From Podarcis raffonei (Eukaryota; Chordata; Lepidosauria; Squamata; Lacertidae), in the NCBI RefSeq assembly GCF_027172205.1, contig NC_070614.1:52578001-52642000 (forward strand): DNA of 64,000 bases, read 5' to 3'. Positions 10,626 through 21,601 of the stretch are shown piece by piece; the stretch's first letter is position 1, and each line of letters begins with the position of its first letter. A model generated the notes under the pieces. That model searched no databases. It was not told where the DNA came from and was given only the letters and a program-made list of their open reading frames with translations. Both the position numbers and the translations under genes were made by a program.

Positions 10626-13600
10626 AATTTATTTATACCCTGCCCATCTGGCTGGGCTTCCCCAGCCACTCAGAGCGGCTTCCAACAAAATATTAAAATA
10701 CAGTAATGCCTCAAACATTAAAAGCTTCCCTAAACAGGGCTGCCTTCAGATGTCGTCTAAAAGTCTGGTAGTTATTATTCTCTTTGAAAACTGGTGGGAG
10801 GGCGTTCCACAAGAAGGGCGCCACCACCAAGAAGGCCCTCTGCCTGGCTCCCTGTAACTTGGCTTCTCGCAGGGAGGGAACCGCCAGAAGGCCCTCGGAG
10901 CTGGACCTCAGTGTCCGGGCTGGACGATGGGGGTGGAGACGCTCCTTCAGGTCTACTGGGCCTTTGAGGCCGTTTAGGGCTTTCAAGGTCAGCACCAACA
11001 CTTTGAATTGTGCTCGGAAATGTACTTGTCAGTGAGTTCTCTTCACCAACTTGCCGATTTCGTGGTGGTGTTGGACTACAACTCCCATCAGCCCCAGCCT
11101 CAGGCTGTTGTAGTCCACAGCACCAGGAAGGCTCTGGGCTTTATTTACTTTGCCAGGCTTTGACTAAAAGGCCTTCCTCTGTTTCCAGGTTGTCATAGAC
11201 AAACATCCAGTCCGCTTTTTTGTACACAAGAGGCCTCACGTGGACTTTTTCCTAGAAGTGGTAAGAAGCTTGTGCAAAAGACAGATCTTTTATTTATTTT
11301 ATTTTATTGATTACAGTATAACACTGCCATTATTGTTATTATTTATTAAATTTCTAAACCATCCTTCATCCGAAGATCCCAGGGCGGTCTACAATATAAA
11401 CGCACAAAAATGCATACAATGATGACAACAAAATACCGCCGCCCCGCCCCCCCAGATTGGCAAGTTCTAGGCTCTGTGGTTTAACCCACAGCGCCACCCG
11501 CGCCCCTGTACTTTTGAATAAATAAGGCATAGTATTCATAGTATCAAATTGTAGATTTCAACGGAAGTCTCATAAAGTTCAATGGAAAAAAACAGAAGAC
11601 CCAGTGGATCAGTTCATTCTCTAGTCAGTTCATGCATAAGGTCCATACATGTACAGTGGTACTTCGGGTTACATACACTTCAGGTTACAGACTCTGCTAA
11701 CCCAGAAATAGTACCTCAGGTTAAGAACTTTGCTTCAGGATGAGAACAGAAATCGTGCTCCAGCGGTGTGGCAGCAGCAGGAGGCCCCATTAGCTAAAGT
11801 GGTGTTTCAGGTTAAGAACAGTTTCAGGTTAAGAACGGACCTCCGGAACGAATAAGTACTTAACCCGAGGTACCACTGTTATAACATTGCCATTATTGTT
11901 ATTATTTATTAAATTTCTAAACCACCCTTCATCCGAAGCTCCCAGGGCGGTCTTCAATATAAACGCACAAAAATGCATACAATGATGACGACAACAAAAT
12001 ACCTCCCGCCCCCCCAGTTTAAAAGGCCATAGATTGTTTAATTAATCAATAGCCAGGCAGTAGAGGAACGTTTTTGCCTGGGACTTAAATATATGTGATG
12101 AAGGTGCCAGGCAACCCTCCCTGGGGGAGAGCATTACTCTAGTGGGGAGCCACCACAGAAAAGGCCCCGTTCTCGTGTTGCCACCCTCTGGACCTCTTGT
12201 GGATGGGGCATTTGAAGAAGGGCCTCAGAGGATGATCTGTTGGTTCGTATGGGGAGAGGTGGTCAAAAGCAGCACTTTGAATTGGGCCCAGAAACTAATT
12301 GGCAGCCACTGCAGTCGGGCCAGGATTGGCGTCATAGACGCAAACCATCCTTGGCCCAGTGAGCAACCTGGCTGCTGAATTCTGCACCAGCCGATGTTTC
12401 CAGACCGTCTTCAGGGGCAACCCTATGTATAACGCATTGCAGTAATCTAACCTAAATGATACCAGAGCATAGACAACAGAAGTTAGACTAACCCAGTCCA
12501 GATAGGGCCACCAGCTGTGGATGGAAGGCATTCTGTGCCACCAGAGGATCAAGTGACAGCAAAGGTTCTAGAACAGGGGTCAGCAACCTTTTTCAGCCGT
12601 GGGCCAGTCCACCGTCCCTCAGACCATGTGGGGGGCTAGACTATATTTTTTTGGGGGGAAATGAACGAATTCCTATGCCCCACAAATAATCCAGAGATGC
12701 ATTTTAAATAAAAGCACACATTCTGCTCATGTAAAAACACGCTGATTCCCGGACCGTCCGTGGGCCAGATTAAGAAGGCAATTGGGCCGCATCCGGCCCC
12801 CGGGCCTTAGATTGCCTACCCCTGATCTAGAAGGACCCCCAAGCTGCATACTTGCTCCTTCAGAGAGAGTGTAACCCCCCTCAAGAACAGGCCACCTCCC
12901 ATCCATCCAGTCTAGGAAACAGCCCACTAATAGTACCTCAGTCTGGTTTGAGCTTCAGTTTATTGGCTCTCCTCCAGTCCATTACTGAGGCAAGACATCA
13001 GTCCAGCACATCCACTCCCACACCTGCAGATGTAAAGGAGAAGCTGTGTGTCTGCAGAACATTGCTATCCCAGCTTTCCTTCAAGGAGACCAAGACGTGC
13101 CAATTCTCCGCCCCTCTATTTTTTTATCGTCACAACACCCCTGCAAAAAGTAGGTTAGGCTGAGCGATAGCAACTGGCCTGCAAGTTCACCCCGGCGGGC
13201 TTCACGTTGCCAAGGCGGATTTGAACCCACAGCTGTGACCGCTGCACTGCCACTGATTCGCTGGGCGTGCTCCTCCAGTCCAGAGTGGGCTGTCCAAGCC
13301 TCTCAGCTTCACTCCCTGGAGCTGGACTATGTTGGGAGGCCCATCCTCCCCTCTCTGAGCTCCGTGGAGAAACTGCCAAGCAGGTACAGTGGTACCTTGC
13401 AAGACGAAAGAGTTTTTCGTTTTTTGAGTTGCTTCGCAAGAGCAACTCATAGCGCGCGGTGTGGTAGCCTTTTTTGAGGTTTTTGGGAAACCGTACTTCG
13501 CAAGACGAAAAAATTGCAAGACGAAGAAACTCAGAACAAATTAATTTCGTCTTGCGAGGCACCACTGTATGAGCATCCTAGCACACTGCCGACGCTGAAG

Positions 13601-16600
13601 GACTCTGTCCTCCACCATGCCTGTCCGCCAGCGCCCGTTGGCAGGGGCTGATGGGAGTTGTAGTCCAAAACATGGGGGGGTTCTAGCTCGGGACAAGTTT
13701 ACTTGGAGGGTGGTGTAGTGACATGGGGGCAGGGAGGGAGAGTAGCGGCCAGGGCAACTGGGAAGACGTTGTGTTGTGTGTTGCCCACGCGCATCACCCG
13801 GACATGTCTTGAACTTGGGTGGCCTTTCGAGTGATGCACACACCCAGGGAGGCATCTTCCCAGAGCCAGCTCTGCCTGGGAGAGAAGGTGGTGTGCTAAA
13901 TCCATTCTCTCCTGCTCCACCCTTGCCTTGCCTGGTTCAAGGGTGGAGAGCGGATCCCAGACCCGACTGGATCAGCCAGCCTTGCCTCTAATCGCCGGCA
14001 CCTGCTTAGCCTAATCCGCGTTAATCCTGCTCTTTTTTTTTTAAAATAAATTTTATTAACCAGCCAATCACATCAAATCAAACCACATCACATAAATTCC
14101 AAATTACAGAGCCGAATTTTTAAATTTTGTTGGGAGGTCCCATACTTCCAGATCCGAGGAAGGATTCTGATCTAAATCCTTAAAAGGTAAAGGTAAAGGT
14201 ACCCCTGCCGGTACGGGCCAGTCTTGACAGACTCTAGGGTTGTGCGCCCATCTCACTCAAGAGGCCGGGGGCCAGCGCTGTCCGGAGACACTTCCGGGTC
14301 ACGTGGCCAGCGTGACATCGCTGCTCTGGCGAGCCAGAGCCGCACACAGAAACGCCGTTTACCTTCCCGCTGGTAAGCGGTCCCTATTTATCTACTTGCA
14401 CCCGGGGTGCTTTCGAACTGCTAGGTTGGCAGGCGCTGGGATCGAGCAACGGGAGCGCACCCCGCCGCGGGGATTCGAACCGCCGACCTTTCGATCGGCA
14501 AGCCCTAGGCGCTGAGGCTTTTACCCACTGCATTAATGTCCAAATCAGTCCAAATAAGTCCGGATAGATGTTCAAACAGTCCAAACACATATTTACAGTT
14601 CTTTCCAATCTTCTCTTGCTGTTTCCACATCACTTCTTATTCATATATTTTCTCTTTGTCCTTTATGGTCTCTTCTGATGGTCTCCTTAAGCCGATAAAC
14701 GCCAATAATACTCCTGTGTGGATTTCCCGTCGTCATTCCTCAATTCCAGATGGTTCCCATAAATCGTCACCTTCGGAGATAAGATCACTTTTTCCACCGT
14801 AAATTTATAGCTCTGTCGCTCTTAAGACCTCTTTGAGGAGTTTCTCCCACGATATAGAAAAGCTCTCTTTCACTCTTTCTCCTCCCGGACTTAGTCCTCC
14901 GACAGAGCTTCCCAAAATGGCGCCGGCATTTTTGACTGCGTCATAACAAAGCTCTTATACATTCCACAGTCTTCTATAAAGATGCTTTGGTTCGAAAGTT
15001 TATCTCCACACAGCCTTAAATTCACAGCTTAAGGCCTTGCTCCGCGTTAATCCTGCTCAAAGCAATTCGTCCCAGCTTCTTGAGGGTAGTAGTCCCTTTC
15101 CTCATCACTTTCTCTCTTCCCCCTTCTTCCCGGAAACTCGGAAAATTTGAAGCAGGCACCTGGAGCTCGTGTTTGCTTTGTTTACTAAGGCTAGTCAACA
15201 TCTCCGTCAAATCCAGGGAAGGGTGCATGGAATACATAAAAGCACATGCACCAACCCAGACACTGCAACTAGCACCTGAGCTCCTGTGTCACCGGTCTTG
15301 CGGAGGGTGGCGACACAAGAACAGGGCCTTTTTTAGTGGTGGCTCCGCACTTGTGTAATGCTCTCCCCAGGGAGGCTTGACTTGTGCCATCATTACTTAG
15401 CTCTAGACTTGCTAGTGCGAGGGCTGGCCAGAACCTGAGAAGCTGCCAGAGGGGAGGAAGCTGGGAAAGAGGAAGAGGTGTTCACTGAAAAGCCCCCAAA
15501 AGCATCACAAGGCTCTTGTTGCAGGCTGATAGGAGCTATGAGCAGGAAGCAGCTTCTTCCGTTAAGGGTTGAGAACGGAAGGGGGTGCTTCTGCAGGACT
15601 AATAATGCGTGCTTGCTGCACTCTGCCTGGCTGTCATTCTTTGGAGGGGCTGGGGTAATAACCGTGCCACAATCCGTTCATAAATTGCTTTTCAGACCGA
15701 CAAGTTTTAAGTGATGCTTAAATGTAATCTGTATTGGGAGGGCATGGAAGATTTGGGGAGATTTGATGGCGTTTCCTGAAAGTCTAACTTGGATTATGTG
15801 CGGGTTAGAGTTGCCCAAATCTTGGGCTTTCGTCTGCCTGCGAGGAGCCTACGAGAGTGAAAGGGGCTTTTTGTGAAAGGAGAAAGGGAGCTCCCCTCTG
15901 ACTTTCCATTTCCTTTTCTTCTCCCCCTCCCACCAACTCAGGTGAGCCAGTGGTATGAGCTGGTGGTCTTCACGGCCAGCATGGAAATATATGGCTCTGC
16001 TGTGGCCGACAAGCTAGACAATAATAGGAGCATCCTAAAGAGAAGATACTACAGACAGGTGAGTCCTCTGCCCCTTACGGCTGTACGTTGGGCCTGTGGA
16101 GTTGGGAGAAGAAGGGTCCACCCTGGTGATATAGCAGTGGCTCGGGGGAAGGCTCCCCGCTTCGGCTTGCTTGCTGCCAAATGAGGGGCACACCTGGATG
16201 TTCTGAGAGAAGGATGCCAGGTGCGCTTGGGTTACCGTAGCAACGCCAGCAAGGTCGTGCACTTGACTGGCTGAGTCGCTCACCCTCCCATTGGTTCAGG
16301 AATGCAGAGACGGGCATAATAGTCTCTGGGGCATTGCTTTCATTATGTAAGTCCTGTCCTGATCATAGCTGTCAACTTTCCCCTTTCCTTGTGAGGAATC
16401 CTATTCGGAATAAGGGAATTTCCCTTTAAAAAAGGGAAACGTTGACAGCTATCATTCTGATGCTCTCCTGCTTTGCTGTCAAGGTCCGACTCTGAATCTG
16501 TCAGAGTCAGGGGAGGACACTGTGGGTTTTACACAGCAGCGCCAGCTAGCAGGGTGATAGTGTTAGCGGATCTCTCCGTACATAAGCATCCTCACTTCAA

Positions 16601-19600
16601 AGACCAGAAGAACTGTATAATGTCCATAGTGGCATTTAGCTTTGCCTTGCGCCTGGAAATAACGAACACTTCAGACAGTGTGGGAGAAGAGATTTCCCCT
16701 TAACCGTGGGACTCTGGAAGAAGCCGTTCCGCTAGAAGCAGGAAATCTCTGAAGACTCGGCTGGGGCTCAGCATCTTCTGCTGAACCATCACACGGGTTC
16801 AGGTGTGGCAAACTTAACAGCTGACTTCCACAAGTCTCCCACCCGCCCCCAGTGAGCTGCAGCCCTGTCCAGTTTAAGAGAGGATTGTTATTTCTGTCCT
16901 GTGTGTAAACATACCCCCCCCCCACTGTTTCTCTCCTTCCAGCACTGCACTTTGGAGCTGGGCAGTTACATCAAAGACCTTTCCGTCGTCCATAACGACC
17001 TGTCCAGCATAGTCATCCTGGACAATTCGCCAGGAGCCTACAGGAGCCATCCAGGTAGGGGGCTAGACCCGCCGTCCCCTTTGAAAATTGGTGGTGGGTG
17101 AGGGGTGGTGTCCTGTGCCTTGGCCAGTGGTCCGCTTGCTGGGTGAGGGGCCACTCTCTGGAGCCCAGGGTGTCTCGTGGTGGGCCGGCTGTAGCTTCCT
17201 CCTTGCTCACTCCCATCCCCGGGGACTTAAGGAATGAGCCACTCATTCCCACAGGAGAGCATGCCATTTTAGGGGGTGAATTCTTGCAGATATATTCAGC
17301 GAGGCATCTTAAAAACACGTTTCCGGGTGTGAGGACTTCAAATCTGCTATTCTTTTTGTACTTGGTAAGTCTACGTTCGATTAAAAAGCTCACAAACTGC
17401 TTTCGGTAAACCAGAGATTTTTAATTTTGCCTTCTGAAAACGTCAGGTGATGCTGTAAACATTTTAGTTTCTCTGCATGAAACACATCCTCCTAAGCGTA
17501 CCTGTAATCATGAAACAACATCAGGAAGTAATGAGATTAAGAAGAAATGCAAACAAGAAGTTGCATCCCTGGACATCAGCTGCAGACTTCTTGGCCTCTG
17601 ATACACGCCTCACGTTCCTCATGAGTTACACCCTACCTGCTGACTCTGTGACTTGTTTCACGCGCTTCGCTATAGACCGAGCTTGACAAGGCCATTGTGA
17701 AATTTGCATGGGCTTGCTAGCAAACTTACTTCCGCTGTAGCAAGTTTACATGTCAAAGGAGGTTCCTATAGCCTGTCGGACCAGTCTGTCAGCTCCAACA
17801 GGGATGAAGCGCTGGGGTTGCTGAAAAGCGTCTTCCTCGGATGTACACAAAGATCTCCTCCCAGTGTGTCGTCGTCTCCACACCTCAAGTCACCGATCTT
17901 TTGGACGCCAGCTGTCATTTCCTTATGGTCATCTGAGCACAAGAGCGTCTGGATTATCATTTTGCTAAATGCATGTCGTGCTGAGCACTGGACGGTTGGC
18001 CAAACAGCATCCACTACCTTCTTTTGCAGCCTAACTCACCACGGCTGAAACAAAATGTGGCGTGGGCCTTCCACCTAAAAGTGTTCTACTCTGATGTTGA
18101 ATCAGCAGGTGTACATGCAGACAATGCATGCATCAGTCTTAAATCGCTGAGGGTTCTGCCTTTAAGGCCATGTTTTGAAACCTGTATGCGACAAAGCCCG
18201 TTTGCTGCTGTTAACCACCTTGAATGGCTCACTGGACCCATGCCCTTATGGGCTGTGTGATCCGATACCTGTGCGCTTGATCAGTAGACAGATCCTTTAC
18301 GACATTGCCACTCAGTGAAGTAAGAGGCTCTGCAACGGAGAGTTTGGTGCATGGAGGATCAGTTTCAAGTTCTGTAGCAGTCTGTAGCATCTTGCCAATG
18401 TTACCTGTCTTACTTGCTTGTTAGACAAGGTCTTCCATCGAGTGCTGCGATCAAGTGTCGCAGGGGTAACTTGCCGGCGTGGAGGGCACAAACCAACCAG
18501 ATCAGCTTACGACCACGCTTGACCTCTACCCAGTGCATGGTACCACTCTCCGAGCCAGTGTTAACAATTGTAGAATTGCCTCCAGTGGCCTGCAATCTCA
18601 ATGCCCTCCTTCATGGAATCCACAAGATTATCAGCAATAACTTCAGCTGGTTTTTTTCTCTTTGAGTGAAGTGGCAGAGATGTCTTCCACCCGGCTCACC
18701 TCTCACAGAATACCGTATTTTTCCGTGTATAAGACGACCCCTATTTTGGGGGACTCCAAATTAAGAAAATGGGGGGGGGATTACCATGAGTTGTTGAGCT
18801 TTTTTTGGGGGGGGATTGCCGAAAATCACTCACCCACCTGACCGATGCTCACAATTGCCAAAGCCACCAATCGCCTGCCTGCTCACTGCCAATCGCCCAC
18901 ACAATTGCCACAGCAGCAGGCCTTGCCACAGCCACCAATGACCCGCCAAAATCACCACTGACAATTTCGTGCTTGTGGCTGCAACCAATCGCCTGTCACC
19001 CCTCAGCACTATCGTGTATAAGATGACCCCCAATTTTTAACATTATTTTTAAATATAAAAAAACCATCGTCTTATACACGGAAAACAATGGTAATTCTGT
19101 TCTGGGGGGCGGCTGATCTGAATTGTCCGCTTTCAGCATAACATTAGTTTTATTTTGGCAGCCATCAAAGAAGATGAAGTCAATTTCACCCCTCTGACAA
19201 GAGATAATCAAATTCCTGATCCTTTTCTTGGGCTCTTGACTTTATTGCGATCATCTGCAAGTCTCTCGTCTTCTTCAGTGATCAAACCAGCAGCAGTGAT
19301 GGCAGCTGTCGCACACAGACCAACACCATATCCGACGCTCTGCGTAGCAACATTATGTATTTCCATTGTGTTGCACTCCGTCTTGGTTTTCCCAGTGCCC
19401 ATTCATAACTTCCGTCATGTCCATCTTGGGGCATCGGCTATTTGTTCTTCATTTTCACCAGCTGAGAAAATTATTTCATTTGATGGTATTGAAGCATCCT
19501 GCTTAGTTCTCTGCTTCTATTCAGCAAGAGTTCTTCTCTCGTCTTCCTGCCGCTTCCGCTTTTCGGAGTTGTCTGTTACGCTCAAGCAGATCCGGCAAGC

Positions 19601-21601
19601 CAATCTGATGTGGTCCAAGAGAATCAGTCTTCTCTGGCCTTTAATGAAAGCGAGTTCCTTCACAAGGATTTGCATCGCCTTAGGGCACGTAGCATCTTAA
19701 AAAACAGAGACATCACCTTGCCAACAAAGGTCCGTATAGTTAAAGCCATGGTTATCCCAGTAGTGATGTATGGAAGTGAGAGCTGGACCATAAAGAAGGC
19801 TGATCGCCAAAGAATGGATGCTTTTGAATTCTGGTGCTGGAGGAGACTCTGGAGAGTCCCATGGACTGCAAGATCAAACCTCTCCATTCTGAAGGAAATC
19901 AGCCCTGAGTGCTCACTGGAAGGACGGATCCTGAAGCTGAGGCTTCAAGACTTTGGCCACCTCATGAGAAGAGAAGACTCCCTGGAAAAGACCCTGATGT
20001 TGGGAAAGATGGAGGGCGCAAGGAGAAGGGGATGACAGAGGACGAGATGGTGGGACAGTGTTCTCGAAGCTACCAGCATGAGTCTGACCAAACTGCGGGA
20101 GGCAGTGGAAGACAGGAGTGCCTGGCGTGCTCTGGTCCAGGGGGTCACGAAGAGTCGGACACAACTAAACGACTAAACAACAACAGGGCACGTACAGTTA
20201 GCGGGAGCTTCCTTTTTGCAACCAGCATTTTGCCGGGCAGCCAAATTCATTAAAACAAATTACACCTGCAATTGCGGATGCAACTATACATACATTTTTT
20301 TCACAATTTTAAAAAATAAGGTATCCTAAGGGGTCATCTCTTTCGATCCCTTGTGATGCAGGAATATGATGTAAGTGTTCTCTGTTCAGTCCCCCGCAGC
20401 GCTTGTGCATTGGGAATAAGGCAAGGCTAAAACTCTCCACTTTGGGATTTGTGTGTGTGTGTGCATGCAAAAGATTCTTCGGCCGTACGAGCCCCTTCTG
20501 TATATCTCCACACCCCCCCAGCAATCTTAAGTGTTTCGTCCCAAAGCACAGGTTTGGTCAGAGGGGGTTAGGGTGTGGTTCAAGCGCAGTGACGGTTGTG
20601 TTTGTGTGTCTCTCCATCTCTGTGCGTCCGGCAGATAACGCAATACCTATCAAGTCCTGGTTCAGCGATCCCAGCGACACGGCACTTCTCAACTTGCTCC
20701 CCATGCTAGATGCCTTGAGGTAAAGCTCTGGGGTGGAGCTGGGAGGAGAAAAGGGAACGGGGATTCTGTGGGTTGTTCTAGAAGAGCCCTGCGTCTGTGT
20801 GTTTCATAAGAACAGCCTGCTGGATCTGTTCAACGACCGCTCTAGCCCAGCATCCTGTTCTCTCAGTGGCCAACCAGATGCCCCAAGGGAAAACCAGCGA
20901 GCAGGATCCGAGCGCAAGAGCCCTTTCCCTTCCTGCGGTTTCCAGTAACTGGAATTCAAAAGCATTGCTGCCTCTGACTGTGAAGGGAGAACATAGTCAT
21001 CCTGGCTAGCAGCCATCGGTAGCCTTTCTCTTCTTTTAAAGCCATCCAAGCTAGTGGCCATTGCTGCCTCCTGTAGCAGGGAGTTCCACAATTGCATTTT
21101 TCCAGACCGTTTCCAATTCTACAATGGCGTTTTTGAGCGGTGGTGACCCAAATTTGGTGTTCCAAATGCGGTCTCCTCCCCTCTTGTGCAGGCTGAGTCT
21201 GCTTGTTGCTTTGCGTGTGTGCAATATTTATTGCCCTAGAACTGGTTGACGTGCGGGACCGAATCCCGTGGAAGATAAATAAGAATAAGAATAATAAGAA
21301 TATGTTATTTATATCCCACCCTCCCCAGCCGAAGCCGGGCTCAGAGCGGCTAACAACAATAAAAGTAACACAGCATTCTAAAATCAATTCATTCTAAAAT
21401 CAATTCAGAGTCAAATTAGTGGCAACCATTGGGCTAGAGTTCTGTGAGGATTACCAAAGGAGGGGGCCAGACTGTGCCTTGGCCAAGGATGCAGGCCTTG
21501 TGTGGCTCTTACTCTGTCTCTCCCCGGCTTCCTCCTCCAGGTTCACAGCTGACGTGCGGTCGGTGCTGAGCCGAAACCTGCACCAGCATCGCCTTTGGTG
21601 A
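8962..21601 (+). CDS. CTDNEP1: CTDNEP1 (Dullard) nuclear envelope phosphatase, exons 2-8
   Basis: Serine/threonine phosphatase of the FCP/SCP (HAD) family. With its partner CNEP1R1 it dephosphorylates lipins at the ER and nuclear envelope, and it also restrains BMP signalling. Exons: 8962-9028, 9174-9292, 11189-11260, 15942-16058, 16943-17054, 20635-20719, 21541-21601. They join in phase to 210 residues plus a TGA stop, equal to human residues 35-244. The catalytic DLDET motif (human D67 and D69) is in the second visible exon, and the C-terminus reads [10 protein letters not shown]. Differences from human as I remember it are small, for example [10 protein letters not shown] for LSPVSRNRLA. 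Exon 1, which encodes the start and the N-terminal membrane segment, was not found and should lie upstream of base 1. GABARAP follows in the same orientation, as in human. Confidence 0.96.
9174..9292 (+). CDS. CTDNEP1: CTDNEP1 exon 3, catalytic DLDET motif
   Basis: Encodes [20 protein letters not shown] through FILK. It carries the two catalytic aspartates of the HAD phosphatase fold. Flanked by cag and gtgagc. Confidence 0.96.
9619..10076. mobile_element. TA-flanked MITE (CCGTATTTTTC family)
   Basis: Inverted ends CCGTATTTCTCAGTGTATAA and its inverse (ACACGGAAAAATATGG). The interior is G/C-rich with imperfect internal repeats. In CTDNEP1 intron 3. Confidence 0.7.
10587..10626. repeat. (GAT)n microsatellite
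   Basis: About thirteen GAT units, joined to an antisense L2 tail. Confidence 0.93.
10627..11030 (-). mobile_element. L2 LINE 3' end, antisense
   Basis: The reverse frame reads [20 protein letters not shown] and [20 protein letters not shown]. In CTDNEP1 intron 3, about 160 bp before exon 4. Confidence 0.82.
11189..11260 (+). CDS. CTDNEP1: CTDNEP1 exon 4
   Basis: Twenty-four codons, [20 protein letters not shown] through LEV. Phase 0 at both ends; acceptor ccag, donor gtaaga. Confidence 0.94.
11316..11455 (-). repeat. Repeat copy A of a local 140-bp duplication
   Basis: LINE-tail-like sequence (AAATTTCTAAACCATCCTTC, AATATAAACGCACAAAAATG) that recurs at 11880-12017. Confidence 0.7.
11467..11506 (-). 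repeat. Sauria SINE head fragment, antisense
   Basis: AGGCTCTGTGGTTTAACCCA and CAGCGCCACCCGCG, the 5' end of the SINE only. Confidence 0.75.
11654..11878. mobile_element. Tigger-like MITE
   Basis: Inverted ends CAGTGGTACTTCGGGTTACA and its inverse (TTAACCCGAGGTACCACTG), with TA on the left. In CTDNEP1 intron 4. Confidence 0.75.
11880..12017 (-). repeat. Repeat copy B of a local 140-bp duplication
   Basis: Matches 11316-11455 almost base for base, offset by about 562 bp. Confidence 0.7.
12018..13035 (-). mobile_element. L2 LINE fragment with nested hAT, antisense
   Basis: The reverse frame 12295-12552 reads [20 protein letters not shown] and [15 protein letters not shown], an L2-clade reverse transcriptase. 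The hAT copy at 12574-12824 interrupts it. Confidence 0.8.
12574..12824 (+). mobile_element. hAT MITE (CAGGGGTCAGCAAAC) inside an L2 LINE
   Basis: 251 bp, CAGGGGTCAGCAACC to GCCTACCCCTG. Flanked by TTCTAGAA (12566-12573) and ATCTAGAA (12825-12832), the classic hAT-type NTCTAGAN 8-bp target. Confidence 0.88.
13045..13260 (-). mobile_element. MIR-like tRNA SINE, antisense
   Basis: CAACACCCCTGCAAAAAGTA, GATTTGAACCCACAGCTGTG and the inverted head. In CTDNEP1 intron 4. Confidence 0.55.
13387..13567. mobile_element. Tigger-like MITE, AAGACGAAA subtype
   Basis: TA-CAGTGGTACCTTGCAAGACG at the left and CGTCTTGCGAGGCACCACTG-TA at the right. Nearly palindromic over its whole length. Confidence 0.8.
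14033..15040 (-). mobile_element. L1-type insertion with 18-bp target duplication, antisense
   Basis: Starts with a poly(T) (inverted tail, with AATAAA inverted as TTTATT). A perfect duplication TCCGCGTTAATCCTGCTC lies at 14015-14032 and 15041-15058. No reverse-transcriptase coding is visible, so this is an L1 with its interior lost or another RNA copied by L1. A Sauria SINE is nested in it. Confidence 0.8.
14183..14530 (-). mobile_element. Sauria-type SINE, antisense, nested
   Basis: AAAGGTAAAGGTAAAGGTAC to GGATTCGAACCGCCGACCTT and the inverted head. Inside the L1-type insertion. Confidence 0.88.
15059..15940. other. CTDNEP1 intron 4, last part
   Basis: Around 15290-15385 a scrap resembles the L2 C-terminal region (GGTGGCTCCGCACTTGTGTA). 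Otherwise nothing was recognised up to the exon 5 polypyrimidine tract. Confidence 0.45.
15942..16058 (+). CDS. CTDNEP1: CTDNEP1 exon 5
   Basis: Thirty-nine codons, [20 protein letters not shown] through KRRYYRQ. It contains the FTAS motif II region of the phosphatase. Donor gtgagt. Confidence 0.95.
16365..16452. mobile_element. 88-bp palindromic MITE (ATAGCTGTCAAC ends)
   Basis: Ends ATAGCTGTCAAC and GTTGACAGCTAT, with an inverted GGAATTTCCC core. The same element, interrupted, lies at 5466-6191. Confidence 0.75.
16453..16942. other. CTDNEP1 intron 5, remainder
   Basis: No coding or repeat signal was recognised apart from the MITE just upstream. Confidence 0.45.
16943..17054 (+). CDS. CTDNEP1: CTDNEP1 exon 6
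   Basis: Encodes [20 protein letters not shown] through GAYRSHP plus one base. It includes the VILDNSP motif III/IV block. Donor gtaggg. Confidence 0.95.
17450..18705 (-). pseudogene. Antisense fossil of a transposase-like gene, C-terminal part
   Basis: Reverse-strand frames show [18 protein letters not shown] (18410-18601), PVSHSRWLT with SKHGLKG (near 18170-18240), then EPPLTC further on. These blocks, in this order, resemble a large unannotated protein family I remember from insects and other invertebrates. The copy is spread over several frames and broken many times. Superfamily uncertain; a DNA-transposon origin is likely but not shown. Confidence 0.5.
18713..19091. mobile_element. TA-flanked MITE (CCGTATTTTTC family)
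   Basis: Ends CCGTATTTTTCCGTGTATAA and the inverse near 19060-19091, with TA on both sides. Tc1/mariner-like by its target site. Inserted in the antisense fossil gene. Confidence 0.75.
19095..19690 (-). pseudogene. Antisense fossil of the same family, N-terminal part
   Basis: Reverse-strand frames give [19 protein letters not shown] followed by [11 protein letters not shown], then FFDGCQNKT in another frame. These fit the part of the same family that precedes the LLHA..LPLRHL block. A TA-flanked MITE (18713-19091) separates it from the C-terminal part. Broken. Confidence 0.45.
19691..20187 (+). mobile_element. BovB (RTE) LINE 3' end
   Basis: [40 protein letters not shown] and [20 protein letters not shown] are BovB reverse-transcriptase C-terminal sequence. 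The frame shifts near 20030. Ends GACTAAACGACTAAACAACA. In CTDNEP1 intron 6. Confidence 0.92.
20635..20719 (+). CDS. CTDNEP1: CTDNEP1 exon 7
   Basis: Encodes [20 protein letters not shown] through LDAL plus two bases. Acceptor gcag, donor gtaaag. Confidence 0.95.
20801..21105 (-). repeat. LINE 3' end (CR1/L3 group), antisense
   Basis: AAGAACAGCCTGCTGGATCT and CCAGCATCCTGTTCTCTCAG. The family recurs at 29800, 35790, 53420 and 61325. Confidence 0.5.
21270..21415 (-). mobile_element. L2 LINE tail, antisense
   Basis: TTATATCCCACCCTCCCCAG and GAAGCCGGGCTCAGAGCGGC after an ATAAGA run. 125 bp before CTDNEP1 exon 8. Confidence 0.72.
21541..21601 (+). CDS. CTDNEP1: CTDNEP1 exon 8, C-terminus and stop
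   Basis: Encodes [19 protein letters not shown] and a TGA stop at 21599-21601. The 3' untranslated region follows. No AATAAA is obvious in the next 500 bases; a GATAAA occurs near 22060. Confidence 0.95.
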
